From the NCBI RefSeq assembly GCF_002994655.1, contig NZ_PPDL01000003.1, forward strand, positions 1 to 64,000: a stretch of DNA of 64,000 nucleotides, read 5' to 3'. Origin of the DNA: Corynebacterium sp. 13CS0277 (GTDB lineage Bacteria; Actinomycetota; Actinomycetes; Mycobacteriales; Mycobacteriaceae). The notes beneath the pieces were generated by a model. That model made no database searches, was not told the origin of the DNA, and worked only from the letters and a program-made list of their open reading frames with translations. This document shows positions 26,943 to 37,319 of the stretch, in pieces. The position numbers were made by a program, and so were the translations under genes. Every line of letters begins with the position of its first letter. Position 1 is the first letter of the stretch.

Positions 26943-27557
26943 TTGAGCACCCTTACTGTGTCTTCGTCTGCCACCACTGCCCGAAAGTGGCGCGTGGTCG
27001 ACATCCTCGTTGCTTCCGTCCTCGGCATCGCCGTCGGCGTCGTGTTCCTCGTGTGGAACTCCGTCGGCTACGCCTGGTACGAGGCCGCCAACGCGCTGAC
27101 CCCCGGCATGGGTGGCATCGCCACCGGCGGCTGGCTCATCGGCGGCACCCTCGGCGGACTGATCATCCGCAAGCCGGGTGCGGCCCTCTACGTGGAGGTG
27201 TTGGCCTCCATCACGTCCATGGCTGGCGGTAGCCAGTGGTCGATCTCCACCGTCTACTCGGGCATCGCCCAGGGTCTCGGCGCGGAGATCGTGTTCCTGC
27301 TCTTCGGCTACAAGGTCTTCAACATCCTCGTCGCCGCCCTGGCTGGCATCGGCGCTGGCCTCGGTGCGCTGGTCCTGGAGGGCTTCCTCGGCACCTTCGC
27401 CAAGGGTGCGACCTACGTCGCCATCTATGGCAGCACCATGGCTGTCTCTGGTGCGCTGATTGCCGGCGTGCTCATGTACTTCGTGGTGAGGGCACTCGCG
27501 GCGACGGGTGCGTTGGATCGCTTCGCGGCGGGCCGCGAACGCGGGCAGCTCGTCTAG
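26943..27557 (+). CDS. ykoE: Thiamine/HMP ECF transporter, substrate-binding S component
   Basis: A 204-residue membrane protein of the YkoE family, the substrate-capturing subunit of an energy-coupling-factor importer for thiamine or its hydroxymethylpyrimidine precursor. About six membrane segments are visible, beginning RVVDILVASVLGIAVGVVFLVWN, with family motifs YEAANALTPGMGGIATGGWLIGG and YVEVLASITSMAGGSQWS. The start is TTG 26943: GGGAGAG lies about ten bases upstream, at the end of the riboswitch. ATG is absent in the first residues and GTG 26958 is too far from that site. It is directly controlled by the TPP riboswitch. YkoD and YkoC follow after a 540-base gap. Confidence 0.93.
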   Translation: MSTLTVSSSATTARKWRVVDILVASVLGIAVGVVFLVWNSVGYAWYEAANALTPGMGGIATGGWLIGGTLGGLIIRKPGAALYVEVLASITSMAGGSQWSISTVYSGIAQGLGAEIVFLLFGYKVFNILVAALAGIGAGLGALVLEGFLGTFAKGATYVAIYGSTMAVSGALIAGVLMYFVVRALAATGALDRFAAGRERGQLV

Positions 27558-27605
27558 CGCCCACAGCTTCGCGCAGTGCATCGTCTCGTGTCGATGGTGT
27601 GGAAA

Positions 27606-27639
27606 GGTCACAGTCCCCGGCGTGGTGCCGGGGGTGACC
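27606..27639 (+). terminator. Strong hairpin after ykoE
   Basis: GGTCAC pairs with GTGACC, and CCCCGGC pairs with GCCGGGG around GTGGT, with a 3-base bulge (AGT). It begins 49 bases after the ykoE stop. There is no immediate U-run, so it may attenuate or stabilise the message rather than fully terminate. Confidence 0.5.
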
Positions 27640-28062
27640 CACCCACAGCATTGATGCGAGTTTTTGCATATGATGTGGCGATGCCTCGCCCACAGCACCC
27701 ATCCCGCTGAATAACCGGTGAAGCTCCGCCGCGGTGCGCGCGTCGTCATCCCCCTCTTTTTCGTCTGTCCTTTCCCCTCCACAGTCCCGCGCATGCCGCC
27801 GCGCAGCCCGTGCGCGGACTGCGCCGCTGCTATCGGGCGAGACCCCACCGAGCTGACGCCCCATCGGGCGCCGCACCCCTTCACGGTCGCACTCCTGGGC
27901 GCCGCAACCCTTGACGGCCGTACCTCTGGGGGCTGTGCCCCAGCGGTCGGTCACCCTGCGCGGAACGCGCGCTGCACCTTATATCTCGCACCAGCGGTGG
28001 CTGGGGTCATGTGCGTGACGGTGACCCGGGTGCAGATCCACTGGTTGCACAGCACAACACCG
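27640..28062. other. Long non-coding spacer inside the ykoE-ykoD gene set
   Basis: No gene. It contains AT-rich TTTTTGCATATGATG near 27661, a pyrimidine tract near 27750-27780, a 6-bp stem CTGGGG/CCCCAG near 27926-27942 and TTATAT near 27979. One of these AT-rich spots may be a separate promoter for ykoDC. No second riboswitch signature is seen. Confidence 0.4.
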
Positions 28063-28096
28063 GCCCCCCGATGGGGGCTTTGCCTTCTTCTCTTTG
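28063..28096 (+). terminator. Terminator-like hairpin immediately before ykoD
   Basis: GCCCCC-CGAT-GGGGGC followed by TTTGCCTTCTTCTCTTT, ending one base before ATG 28098. By shape it is an intrinsic terminator or attenuator controlling ykoDC. Confidence 0.55.
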
Positions 28097-28097
28097 T

Positions 28098-29624
28098 ATG
28101 AACGATTCCTCATTACACACGCCACCGCTCGGGGTGACTGCCCGCGGCTACGGCTTCCGCCACGCGGGCCGCAAACTGCCCGCCCTGCGCGACATTGACC
28201 TCGACATCGCCCCCGGGGAGCGGGTACTGCTGCTCGGGCCCTCGGGCGCGGGCAAGTCCACCCTGCTCGCCGCCATGGGCGGGGTACTCGGCTCCAGTCC
28301 CGAGGACGGGGAGCACAGCGGCGAACTCCGCGCCGGCCGGCCCGGGGAGGTCGGCATGGTGCTTCAGGACCCGGAAGCCCAGACGATCTACACCCGCGTT
28401 GGCGACGACGTCGCCTTTGGCTGCGAAAACCTCGGCATGCCGCGCGAGGAGATCTGGCCGCGCGTGGAAGCCGCCCTGGAGATGGTGGGCCTCGAGGTGC
28501 CGCTGTCGCACCCGACGGCGGCACTGTCCGGAGGACAGAAGCAGCGCCTGGCGCTCGCGGGCGTGCTCGCGATGGGGGCGGGGCTCATCCTGCTGGATGA
28601 GCCGACAGCGAACCTTGACCCGGCCGGCGCGGAGGAGGTGGTGCGCTCCGTCATGGCCGCCGTGGAGGCCACCGGGGCGACACTCATCGTGGTGGAGCAC
28701 CGCCTGGAACTCTGGGCGGAGCACATCGACCGGGTGATCGTCCTCAGCGCCGACGGCGGGGTCGCCGTCGACGGGCCGACCGCCGCCACCCTGGAGCGCT
28801 GCGCGGAGGAACTCACCGGCTTCGGCGTGTGGGTGCCGGGCGTGGCCCTCCCGGAGCGCCTCGCTGCGCCGCAGGCCGCCGCGGGACCCGTGCGGACCGC
28901 CACCACGGATGACGTGCTGGCGGGCGCGGTGCCGGACGCGGTGCTGTGGGCCGAGGGGCTTCAGTGCGGCTGGTCGCCGGAGGAACCCACCGGGCCGCCG
29001 CGGACCCTGGCGCTGCCGCGCGGGGCGACCACCGCGATTACGGGCCCCAACGGGGCCGGCAAAACCACCCTGGCACTCACCCTGGCGGGGCTACTCGCAC
29101 CCGTGGCAGGGGAGGTGTGCGTCGCCGCCGACATCGCGGATGGTCTGCCGCCCACCCCGCACGCGTGGCGTTCCCGGGACTTGGCGCGCCGCATGTCCTA
29201 CGTGTTCCAAGACCCGGAAGCCCAGTTCGTGGCCCGCACTGTGCGGGAGGAACTTCTCGCCACAGTGGACGCGCTCGCCGGCACGACAGGTCTGTTCCGC
29301 CGTCGCCCGCCCCGCGACCCCCAGATCGAGGCCCGGGTGGATGAACTCCTGGCCCGGCTGCGCCTGGAGCACTTAAGCGCCGCCAACCCGTTTAGCCTGT
29401 CCGGTGGGCAGAAACGCCGCCTGTCGGTGGCCACCGCCCTGGTGGCCTCCCCGCAGGTGGTGCTCCTCGACGAGCCGACCTTCGGCCAGGACCGTAATAC
29501 GTTCATCGAGCTCGCCGACCTGCTGCGTGAGCTCAACTCCTCCGGCGTCACCATCGCCGCGATTACCCACGACCCGCACTTCGTGACGGCTCTTGCCACC
29601 CACCGCCTGGAGGTGACCCCGTGA
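28098..29624 (+). CDS. ykoD: ECF transporter ATPase with two fused ABC domains
   Basis: A 508-residue protein holding both ATPase domains of an ECF importer in one chain. Domain 1 has Walker A GPSGAGKST near residue 48, the ECF-type Q-loop VLQDPEAQ, signature LSGGQKQRLAL and Walker B LILLDEPTANLDP. Domain 2 has GPNGAGKTT, VFQDPEAQ, LSGGQKRRLSV and VVLLDEPTFGQD. This duplicated layout is typical of YkoD. The start is uncertain: ATG 28098 begins family-like sequence but lacks a ribosome-binding site, and GTG 28011 or ATG 28071 are in frame upstream. The stop overlaps the ykoC GTG by four bases, so they are translationally coupled. Confidence 0.93.
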   Translation: MNDSSLHTPPLGVTARGYGFRHAGRKLPALRDIDLDIAPGERVLLLGPSGAGKSTLLAAMGGVLGSSPEDGEHSGELRAGRPGEVGMVLQDPEAQTIYTRVGDDVAFGCENLGMPREEIWPRVEAALEMVGLEVPLSHPTAALSGGQKQRLALAGVLAMGAGLILLDEPTANLDPAGAEEVVRSVMAAVEATGATLIVVEHRLELWAEHIDRVIVLSADGGVAVDGPTAATLERCAEELTGFGVWVPGVALPERLAAPQAAAGPVRTATTDDVLAGAVPDAVLWAEGLQCGWSPEEPTGPPRTLALPRGATTAITGPNGAGKTTLALTLAGLLAPVAGEVCVAADIADGLPPTPHAWRSRDLARRMSYVFQDPEAQFVARTVREELLATVDALAGTTGLFRRRPPRDPQIEARVDELLARLRLEHLSAANPFSLSGGQKRRLSVATALVASPQVVLLDEPTFGQDRNTFIELADLLRELNSSGVTIAAITHDPHFVTALATHRLEVTP

Positions 29625-30607
29625 CCCGACAACTCGACGCCACTGAAACTGCCAATACAGTTGACGCTGCCGACACCACTCACACCGCCGACAGCACTGT
29701 GAGCACTGTGAGTACTGTGAGTACCCGGCTCGCGGCCGCGAGCCGCAGCACCCCTGCTGGCGCTGCGGATGGTGCCGACGCTGCCGCCGCCGTGGAGGCG
29801 GACCCTGCTGCCGCGCAGGGGGTGCGGCGCGCGACGACGCGCACGCCGCGCTGGGATGCGCTGGCGGGGGTGAACCCCGTGACCCGCCTGGCGGGCGTGA
29901 TGATCATGGGCACGCCGCTGCTGTTCACCGTCGACTGGGTGTCGGCGGTGGTGGCCATCGTCATCGTGTGGGCGCTTGCACCGGTCTGCGGGGTGAGCTG
30001 GCGGCGCCTGCTGACCTCCTTGTGGCCGGTGTGGATTGCGGCACCGCTGGCCGGGCTGAGCATGCTGCTCTACGGCACCCCGGGCGGGAAGGAGTACTTC
30101 TCCTTTTGGCTTATCACCATCTCGGATAACTCGATTTCTTTGGCGATCGCGATCATGGCCCGCATCGTGGCGCTGGTCTCCCCGGTCATCGTCATGGTGA
30201 ATAAAGTCGACCCCACGGAGCTCGGCGACGCGTTGTCGCAGATCTGCAAACTGCCCAGCCGCTTCGTCATTGGTGCGATCGCCGGTGCCCGGCTCACCAG
30301 CCTGTTTGTGCGCGACTGGTCCCAGTTGGAGCGCTCCCGCCGCGCCCGTGGCCTTGGCGACGGTGGGCGGGTGCGCCGCATGAGTAGCCAAACGTTCGCG
30401 CTGTTGGTGCTGGCGCTGCGGCGGGGCACGAAGCTGGCGACCGCGATGGAGGCCCGCGGTTTCGGCGGCCCCACCCCGCGCAGCTGGGCGCGGCCCAGCC
30501 GCCTGCACCGCCGCGACGCCGTCGTGCTGGCCGTCTGCGCCCTCATCCCGGTTGTCGCGGTGGGCCTGTCGATCAGTGTCGGTGCATTCCGGCTCTTCGG
30601 TCTCTAA
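29621..30607 (+). CDS. ykoC: ECF transporter transmembrane T component
   Basis: A 328-residue CbiQ-type membrane subunit coupling the ATPases to the S component. Residues 1-80 are an unusual hydrophilic Ala/Thr/Asp-rich extension with the repeat STVSTVSTVST (9-base repeats in the DNA). Membrane segments start near GVNPVTRLAGVMIMGTPLLF. The cytoplasmic coupling helices carry the T-component motifs RSRRARGLG and AMEARGFGG (Ala-Arg-Gly pattern). The start is GTG 29621, overlapping the ykoD stop. The kinase-NUDIX gene follows seven bases later, apparently in the same operon. Confidence 0.92.
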   Translation: MTRQLDATETANTVDAADTTHTADSTVSTVSTVSTRLAAASRSTPAGAADGADAAAAVEADPAAAQGVRRATTRTPRWDALAGVNPVTRLAGVMIMGTPLLFTVDWVSAVVAIVIVWALAPVCGVSWRRLLTSLWPVWIAAPLAGLSMLLYGTPGGKEYFSFWLITISDNSISLAIAIMARIVALVSPVIVMVNKVDPTELGDALSQICKLPSRFVIGAIAGARLTSLFVRDWSQLERSRRARGLGDGGRVRRMSSQTFALLVLALRRGTKLATAMEARGFGGPTPRSWARPSRLHRRDAVVLAVCALIPVVAVGLSISVGAFRLFGL

Positions 30608-30614
30608 GGCCGCC

Positions 30615-31628
30615 GTGGAGACGCAGAGCAACACCCATGCGCCGGGCCCGGTGGCCGCCGCGGTGGGAGAGGACTCCTGGTTCGCCCGCGCCCGGCGGGC
30701 ACACACCATCTTGATCGATGGGCCGAGTGGCGCCGGGAAAACTACGTTTGCTTCGGCTCTAGCCGAGGTGTTGGGGCGGCAGCTGGTGCACCTCGATGAC
30801 TTCTACCCGGGCTGGCGGGGCCTGGCGGCCGGATCGGAGATTGTGGCCCGGGATGTGCTGGCCGTGGAGTCTCCCGGCTACCGGCGGTGGCGGTGGGAGT
30901 GCGACGCGCCCGGCGAGTGGGTCGAGATTCCGGGCGGGGTGCCGCTCGTGGTGGAGGGCTCCGGGTGCATTACCCACGACACTGTTGCCGCGGCGCACGC
31001 CCGCGGCGGCGAGGTCCTCACCGTCTACATCGACGCCCCGCAGGAGCTCCGGCAGGCGCGGGCCTTTGCCCGCGATGAGGGCTACGAGCCTTATTGGCGG
31101 CTGTGGGCCGAGCAAGAACACGAGCATGTCACGCGTCGTTTCCCGGGCGCGGATGTGGAGTGGAATGATGGGCGGGTGCCTCTGCTTGTGCTCTCCGCCC
31201 TCATCCTCGTCGACGCTGAGGGCCGCATCATCCACGTCCGTAAACACGACACGACGAGCTTCATCATGCCCGGCGGGAAACGCGAAGCCGGTGAAACCCC
31301 CGCGGAGACTGCCGTACGGGAAATCGACGAAGAACTGGACGTGCGCATCCCGCTGGACGAGATCGTCCACGTGGGGACGTTCTCCGCGGCGGCCGCCAAT
31401 GAGGCCGATACTTTTGTCAGTTGTGACGTGTTTGCGCTGCAGCACCGCCTGGCGGAGCACCCCACCCCGCGCGCCGAAATCGCGGAAGTCCGCAGCTTTA
31501 CAGCAGCGGAACTCGCCGCACCTGCCCCCGCAGAGGACGAGGGGGCCGATATCATCGCCCCGCTCAGCCGGCTGGTGTTCCGCACCCTGCACGAGCAGGG
31601 CTGGCAGCCGCCCGCCCCGCGCGCATAA
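30615..31628 (+). CDS. Fusion of uridine-kinase-like P-loop kinase and NUDIX hydrolase
   Basis: A 337-residue two-domain protein. Domain 1 (~30-185) is a P-loop nucleoside-kinase-like fold: Walker A GPSGAGKTT at 36-44, HLDDFYPGW at 60-67, VVEGSGCI, YIDAPQELRQARAFARD and EHEHVTRRFPGADVEWNDG. Domain 2 (~187-337) is a NUDIX hydrolase: MPGGKREAGETPAETAVREIDEELDV gives the box G221-x5-E227-x7-R235-E236-I-x-E239-E240, with Asp at the usual second Gly. GTG 30615 has AAGG five bases upstream and lies seven bases after ykoC. I see no frameshift between the domains. The substrate is unknown; the TPP-controlled operon suggests vitamin-precursor salvage or repair, which is inference. A general nucleotide kinase/pyrophosphatase is the alternative. 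Confidence 0.85.
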   Translation: METQSNTHAPGPVAAAVGEDSWFARARRAHTILIDGPSGAGKTTFASALAEVLGRQLVHLDDFYPGWRGLAAGSEIVARDVLAVESPGYRRWRWECDAPGEWVEIPGGVPLVVEGSGCITHDTVAAAHARGGEVLTVYIDAPQELRQARAFARDEGYEPYWRLWAEQEHEHVTRRFPGADVEWNDGRVPLLVLSALILVDAEGRIIHVRKHDTTSFIMPGGKREAGETPAETAVREIDEELDVRIPLDEIVHVGTFSAAAANEADTFVSCDVFALQHRLAEHPTPRAEIAEVRSFTAAELAAPAPAEDEGADIIAPLSRLVFRTLHEQGWQPPAPRA

Positions 31629-31719
31629 CAATCCCCCGGGCCACTTGCCGAGCCAGGGGCTGCCCGCCTCGCGCGGCCGCGGGAGGCTCCACACGCCCGG
31701 GTTGATCCGCCCCCTGCGC

Positions 31720-32559
31720 TTAGCTGCTGAACGAGGAGCCGAACTGGCCCGGGGTGTAGGTGAGCACCGGCCGGAGCGGAATGGGTCCGTTGCTGGGGGC
31801 GGCGACCGGAATGCCCGTCTGGCGGTGAATCCAATCCAGGTGCTCTGCGACGGGCACGTACCAGCCCGTGAGCCCCGCCTGCGGGGCAGGCGCGGAGGTG
31901 TTGGCCATGCTGGCGACCGCCACGACCTCATCGCCCATGTACAGCGGGCCGCCGGAATCACCGTGCACGAGCCGGCCGCCGGTGGTGGTGACCTCAAGGT
32001 AGGACGACCCCGGGGTGGTGACCATGTCCTCGGTGGCGAGGAAGCGGCTGCCGACAATGCCTTGGGTTTCCTTGGCGACGAGCGCCGACTTCCCCCAGCC
32101 GGCGATGACTCCCCGCTGGCCGGTCGTGGGGTGGAAGGTCGCCAGCCGGGCCGGTTGGGCCGCCACCGGGGCGTTCATCTTCACCACCGCCAGATCGGCG
32201 TGGGGGCTGATGATGACGTCGGTGGCGAAGCGCTTCTCCCCGGCGGCAGTGTTGCCGACAGTGATGGCGGAGAAGTTCCCCTCGCCGACGCAGTGCCGGG
32301 CGGTGAGCAGCCACTCCGGGCTGATGAGCGTGGCGGTGCAGGTCGAGTTCCCCAACTGCACGGCCGCCGTCGCCTGGGCGGCGATGCCGCCGATGACCGG
32401 CGCGGCAAACACGAGCGCTTCCGCGGGCGCTGCCGTCGCCCCCAACGCGGCTGTGGTCGCAAGGACTGCGGCGGCCGTGGCCGCACGCAGGGACCCCGCC
32501 CGTCCCGCGCGGGTGGCAGTGGGAGTGGAGCTGCGGGGGAAGAAGAGAGGGGAGCGCAT
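31720..32559 (-). CDS. Secreted trypsin-like serine protease
   Basis: A 279-residue exported protease of the chymotrypsin fold (S1). The signal region spans residues ~1-49 (basic N-terminus, AAVLATTAALGATAAPAEA). The mature part begins near VIGGIAAQA. The catalytic triad is intact: His89 in LLTARHCV, Asp122 in PHADLAVVKM and Ser202 in VHGDSGGPLYMG. Cys74 and Cys90 can form the disulfide bracketing the His. It may trim envelope proteins or act on host substrates; no target can be inferred. Its ATG overlaps the stop of the ArsC-like gene by one base (TAATG), so it is translationally coupled to that cytosolic protein, an odd pairing. Confidence 0.92.
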   Translation of the reverse strand: MRSPLFFPRSSTPTATRAGRAGSLRAATAAAVLATTAALGATAAPAEALVFAAPVIGGIAAQATAAVQLGNSTCTATLISPEWLLTARHCVGEGNFSAITVGNTAAGEKRFATDVIISPHADLAVVKMNAPVAAQPARLATFHPTTGQRGVIAGWGKSALVAKETQGIVGSRFLATEDMVTTPGSSYLEVTTTGGRLVHGDSGGPLYMGDEVVAVASMANTSAPAPQAGLTGWYVPVAEHLDWIHRQTGIPVAAPSNGPIPLRPVLTYTPGQFGSSFSS

Positions 32560-32921
32560 TAGCTGTGGTCTTTCATCAGTGCGTACACGGTGTCGAGCGG
32601 CCGGCCGAGGACGGCACGGCCGTCGGCGTCGCGAATGACAATCGGGCGGTTGAGCAGCTGCGGGTGCTCCGCCATCGCGGCGAGGAGCTCCTCTGCGGGG
32701 CTGTCCGCGGTCAGTCCCAGCTCTGCCGCGAGGGGTTCCTCGGCGCGGACAACCTCGGCCGGGGTGAGCCCACCGCGGCGTAACGTCTCGCGGAGTTCGT
32801 CCTCGGTGAGGGGATCGCTGAGGTAAGCGCGGATGGTGACGGTCTCCCCCGCGTCCTCAAGGGCGGCGAGTGCGGCCCGGGATTTCGAACAGCGGGGGTT
32901 GTGCAGGATCGTGAAGCTCAT
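32559..32921 (-). CDS. ArsC-family (arsenate reductase/Spx-like) protein
   Basis: A 120-residue thioredoxin-fold protein. The N-terminal HNPRCSKSR places the reactive Cys at residue 11, followed by a family Arg/Ser pattern. The C-terminal half has LLNRPIVIRDADGRAVLGRP, matching the glutaredoxin-dependent arsenate reductase subfamily. ATG 32921 has AGGTGG nine bases upstream. No other arsenic gene is nearby, so the physiological substrate is open; Spx/YffB-like functions are alternatives. It is first in a two-gene unit with the secreted protease. Confidence 0.88.
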   Translation of the reverse strand: MSFTILHNPRCSKSRAALAALEDAGETVTIRAYLSDPLTEDELRETLRRGGLTPAEVVRAEEPLAAELGLTADSPAEELLAAMAEHPQLLNRPIVIRDADGRAVLGRPLDTVYALMKDHS

Positions 32922-33130
32922 GGTGAGTTACCACCTTAAAAGACATCCAACAGTGACAGGTGCGCGCCGCACCAACGGTCGCGGGTTGTCCACAACTCCC
33001 AGGCTTCCCACGGGCGCCGGTGTGCCTGGGTGTGGAGTGCGCGCTGCGGGGGCGGCGGGCGGCAGGGTAGAAGGGGCCCGCAGCCGACCACCGGTTGCCA
33101 CCAGCAGCAGCACGGCCCGGGGCGTGCGGG

Positions 33131-33676
33131 CTAATTCTTCGGTGCGGCGGCGGGGGTGAGGGTGATGTCGGTCGCCCAGGTGAGCTCGTAGCCCAGGGAC
33201 GCCAGCCACGCCATGGGGTCGTCGCCGTGGCGGGTGATGCCGTCGACGGCCACGAGGGTCGTCTCGATGGCGCGCTCTGCTTCCTCGGCGGTAATCAACC
33301 CCGCAGAGGTTGCCGCAGCCAGCTCGTCAATGTCGTCGACCTCGACGGGGCGGCCGGCGGTCGACAGCAAGTCGACGTAGAGGTCCCGGGTCGTCCACAC
33401 GTCGCCCGCGACGTCAATGTCGGCGATGTCGAAGTAGTAGTCCTCGGTGCGCTCCACGCCGGGGCGGCAGTGGAACTTGTTCGCCCGCAGCTTCAGGCCC
33501 GGCAGCAGCCAGCTCTCCAGGTAGCCGAAGGCGGGGTGGTCGGCGCCGCGCCCCATGTAGAGGCCGAAGTCGGTGAGCCGGTAGGTGTCGACCGCGCGGA
33601 CAAAGCCCTTCGGGTCGACGTTGGTCATCGCATCGATGGTGAAGGTTTCCTGCTTCACGGGGTGCAGATCAGCCAT
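33131..33676 (-). CDS. DUF402 domain protein
   Basis: A 181-residue cytosolic protein resembling the DUF402 proteins of Actinobacteria (Rv1156-like). The core includes AVDTYRLTDFGLYMGRGAD, LKLRANKFHCRPGVERTEDYYFDIADI and WTTRDLYVDLLS, with the conserved Asp/Tyr pattern of the domain, whose characterised members hydrolyse nucleoside di- or triphosphates with metal ions. The reaction here is unproven. ATG 33676 has GGAGGTG eight bases upstream, located within the end of the preceding gene, from which it is separated by two bases. The pair matches Rv1157c-Rv1156. Confidence 0.83.
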   Translation of the reverse strand: MADLHPVKQETFTIDAMTNVDPKGFVRAVDTYRLTDFGLYMGRGADHPAFGYLESWLLPGLKLRANKFHCRPGVERTEDYYFDIADIDVAGDVWTTRDLYVDLLSTAGRPVEVDDIDELAAATSAGLITAEEAERAIETTLVAVDGITRHGDDPMAWLASLGYELTWATDITLTPAAAPKN

Positions 33677-33678
33677 GG

Positions 33679-34407
33679 TTAGCGCACCTCCACGATGCCG
33701 CTGGTGGGAAGGAAATGACAGGTGGCGGTCCCGCCCTCGAAGGCGGTGGTGATGCCGCCCTCGAGGACGGCGACGATGGTGCCGCGGCCGGTGGCGGCCA
33801 CGCCGGCCACCGTGGACGGGCCCTCGGGGTTCATGCCGGTGTAGGTCAGCGGGGTGACGCCGGCCCGCCCGGTCGAAATGTTCACCCAGTGGACGCGCAT
33901 CGCGGTGGTCTGCTGCTCGGCGACGGCGCCGGTGCCGAGGGCGGTGAAGACGAAGGCGGCGTGCTCTGCGGGCACCCCGGGCAGGGGGAGGGCGGCGGGG
34001 CCGGCGACGGCGAAGGCCGTGCCGGTGGCGTCACTGGTACCGCCGATGCACTGGCGGGCCACGGTGGGCCAACCGAACTGGGCGATGACGGGTGCGGTGT
34101 CCGCGGGCGGCAGGTCGACGCCGGGTTCGCCGTCGCCGCGGAAGAAGCCGACGGCGGCGAGGATCGCGTCCTTGGCTTTCTGCGGCAGGGGTTGGGTCTG
34201 GGCGAAGGATTCCACCTGGGTGAGGATGTGCGGCGCCGGGCGGCCCAGGGGGTCGATGATGTCGGAGCTGGTCACCGCCTGCGCGCTGGGGGTGCCCAGC
34301 CCGAGGGTGATGAGGCAGGCCGCGGCGGCCGCGCCGGCGCGGCGGGCGACACCGCGGGCAGGGCGCGCGGGCGTGGAGGCGGTCGCGGTGGTGGTCGCAG
34401 TGTTCAC
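33679..34407 (-). CDS. Rv1157c-like secreted protein
   Basis: A 242-residue exported protein. The N-terminus is long (about 42 residues): Thr/Ala-rich and basic, then AAAAACLITLGLGTPSAQA as signal peptide. The mature part has two cysteines (RQCIGG, TATCHFLP), likely one disulfide, and Gly/Thr-rich strand-like sequence. Position beside DUF402 and near typA identifies it with the mycobacterial Rv1157c group; function unknown. GTG 34407 is preferred to the open-frame GTG at 34473, whose extension carries two extra cysteines. A -10 box TAGTAT on the minus strand (34491-34496) lies upstream of both. Confidence 0.75.
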   Translation of the reverse strand: MNTATTTATASTPARPARGVARRAGAAAAACLITLGLGTPSAQAVTSSDIIDPLGRPAPHILTQVESFAQTQPLPQKAKDAILAAVGFFRGDGEPGVDLPPADTAPVIAQFGWPTVARQCIGGTSDATGTAFAVAGPAALPLPGVPAEHAAFVFTALGTGAVAEQQTTAMRVHWVNISTGRAGVTPLTYTGMNPEGPSTVAGVAATGRGTIVAVLEGGITTAFEGGTATCHFLPTSGIVEVR

Positions 34408-35342
34408 AGGCAGCAGGTTTCGCTTTTCTTTTGCGGCGCGGACAAGGCAGGTGGCGTCCGGGGTGCCGCACACGCCACAACCCAGTCGTCATACTATTAA
34501 CTTCAGTCACTGTAGTGGCTTTTTATCTCACGGGCAACAGTTCTGCAGCGAATTCTCCAGGGTTTCGCCCGAACATCGCAGGAGCCCCACCGGGTCCTGC
34601 CCGTTGGCAGTGAGGGGTCTGTCGTGGGGGAAGTCGTGCGGACAGAACAATTCGTTACATTTTCGTGACCTTCCCGGGATTGGTGCCCGGCACCCGGCGG
34701 GGTAGCGGGGCGTCGGGTGGGGGACAGGAGGCGGTGTCGCACCATCGCAGTGGCCCTGCGCTGCCCCAGCCGCGCCCGCTGTGCGCGGGCCTGCCGGGGC
34801 CGCCTTGCCGCATGGGCGGCGGGATGTCTGCTGGGGCTGTGACAGGGCCTCCGCAGGTGTCTGCGGGGACGGTGCGTCGGGGTGGCGGCGGCGCTCATCG
34901 TGCGTTGTTGCCGCAGGAGGGGTACTCTGGTTAGACGGTTCACCCGCCGGGCGCGCAGGACGCGTCGCCCACGGCGGAGTGCGCGGGGCGCGGATGGCGC
35001 CCCCACGTGATCTCTTTTTCACGCCTCAGTGCACCCGACCACCTCCCCAGGGACGTCAAGGTTCCTTGACTCCTGGGGCGTGCGGCCGCTTCCCAGCCCC
35101 GGGGAGCGCGCCGTACGCGTGGGGTTTTCTGCGCTGAGGTACCTATCCTCACCTTTTCCGGGCCTGGCGCACGTGGCGCCACCCGCTTGACCCCTTGTCT
35201 GTCTTTCCTCTCTGTTGGTCTGGCCGCCTGCCGCGGTAAGACCCTGGCGGGTGGCTGCGGCCGCGCGTCACGTGCGGGGAGAAGAAGGCCTGTGACACCG
35301 GGGCGCGGCGTGCCCACAATTTTCCAGGAGACTGAAACCCCC
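34408..35342. other. Long non-coding region before typA
   Basis: 935 bases without a supportable gene. It holds the minus-strand -10 (34491-34496) for the Rv1157c-like gene, a large hairpin at 35045-35078 and a plausible plus-strand -10 TATCCT at 35144-35149, which would give typA a leader of about 190 bases. Confidence 0.5.
35045..35078. repeat. Long two-part hairpin upstream of typA
   Basis: The inner palindrome GTCAAGG-TT-CCTTGAC (35055-35070) is nested in outer arms CCCCAGG (35045-35051) and CCTGGGG (35072-35078). There is no gene directly on either side. It could be an isolated terminator, a small-RNA element or an operator. Confidence 0.6.
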
Positions 35343-37253
<1,911 letters not shown>

Positions 37254-37319
37254 ACCCCGCACCGGGGCCTCACAGGGTCCCGGATCTGTGGCGCGCGCAC
37301 TGGCCGACGTCACAGCCCA

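Noticed and set aside
27558..28097. A second TPP riboswitch between ykoE and ykoD
   Set aside because: No CTGAGA and no ACCTGATC...GCGnAGGGA element in the gap.
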